A stretch of DNA of 5,974 nucleotides from Planctomycetaceae bacterium (lineage in GTDB: Bacteria > Planctomycetota > Phycisphaerae > Phycisphaerales > SM1A02): positions 1 to 5,974 of the forward strand of contig NYVB01000174.1 in the NCBI GenBank assembly GCA_002684315.1, given 5' to 3'. The translations under genes and the position numbers were made by a program. Below, in pieces: positions 5,858 through 5,974 of the stretch (position 1 is the stretch's first letter; every line of letters starts with the position of its first letter). Under the pieces are notes generated by a model, which saw only the letters and a list, made by a program, of their open reading frames with translations, was not told where the DNA came from and did not search any database.

Positions 5858-5974
5858 TCAGCTCTTCGGTCCGGCCTTGGTCCGCATCGCCGGGAACGCC
5901 GCAAGGACCTTCTGAGGCCCGACGTAGCTCTGCCGGTTCTTCGGGGTGTACTTCCCGTCGGTCTCGTAGGCCCC
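5858..5974 (-). CDS. C-terminal end of an unidentified protein (start lies beyond the window)
   Basis: Thirty-eight codons and a TGA stop (5860-5858) are open to the window edge on the minus strand. The visible peptide contains YETDGKYTPKNRQSYVG and ends with a basic tail, MRTKAGPKS. I do not recognise the family, and the fragment is too short to show domains. The call as a real gene rests on three things: the frame stays open to the edge, the residues look like normal coding sequence rather than the Arg-rich composition of shadow frames here, and a good terminator follows the stop at the right distance. It points the same way as the chemoreceptor gene but is separated from it by the terminators, so they are probably not an operon. 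Confidence 0.6.
   Translation of the reverse strand, partial: GAYETDGKYTPKNRQSYVGPQKVLAAFPAMRTKAGPKS

Noticed and set aside
5707..5904. A 65-codon minus-strand frame across the spacer
   Set aside because: It runs through the terminator hairpins, overlaps the better-supported C-terminal gene fragment in another frame, and is Arg-rich.

Overview
The window is a high-GC bacterial stretch with strong G/C preference at third codon positions. It holds two complete protein genes and the ends of two others. The visible families (an alkaline-phosphatase-superfamily phosphodiesterase, a large secreted serine hydrolase with extra beta-sandwich domains, and a dCache chemoreceptor) and the codon style fit a Planctomycetota bacterium, perhaps of the Phycisphaerae type. 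That placement is inferred from general resemblance and was not tested by a search. There are no RNA genes, mobile elements, CRISPR arrays or signs of recent transfer.

Layout: (1) Bases 1-720, plus strand: the 3' part of a type I phosphodiesterase / nucleotide-pyrophosphatase-like gene that begins before the window. (2) Bases 783-3308, plus strand: a complete exported alpha/beta-hydrolase of the prolyl-oligopeptidase type, 62 bases downstream of gene 1, with a clear signal peptide and Ser-Asp-His triad. The two may be co-transcribed. (3) Bases 3301-5643, minus strand: a complete transmembrane methyl-accepting chemotaxis protein (dCache sensor, HAMP, cytoplasmic coiled-coil bundle) whose stop codon region overlaps that of gene 2 by 8 bp, tail to tail. 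(4) Bases 5644-5857: a 214-base spacer holding two tandem hairpin-plus-T-run terminators for the upstream minus-strand gene, then a structured-looking leader for the chemoreceptor with three copies of a 7-mer that allow two exclusive pairings, and a good Shine-Dalgarno. (5) Bases 5858-5974, minus strand: the last 38 codons of an unrecognised protein.

The genes do not form an obvious single pathway. The two plus-strand genes are hydrolases, one acting outside the cytoplasm. The chemoreceptor stands alone, with no CheA, CheW, CheR or CheB gene in view. Its signalling tip looks more like the WspA class (surface sensing / c-di-GMP control) than a classical flagellar chemoreceptor. The items most worth a second look are this receptor, its leader, and the conserved but functionally unassigned C-terminal third of the exported hydrolase. 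I did not find a convincing new multi-gene system.
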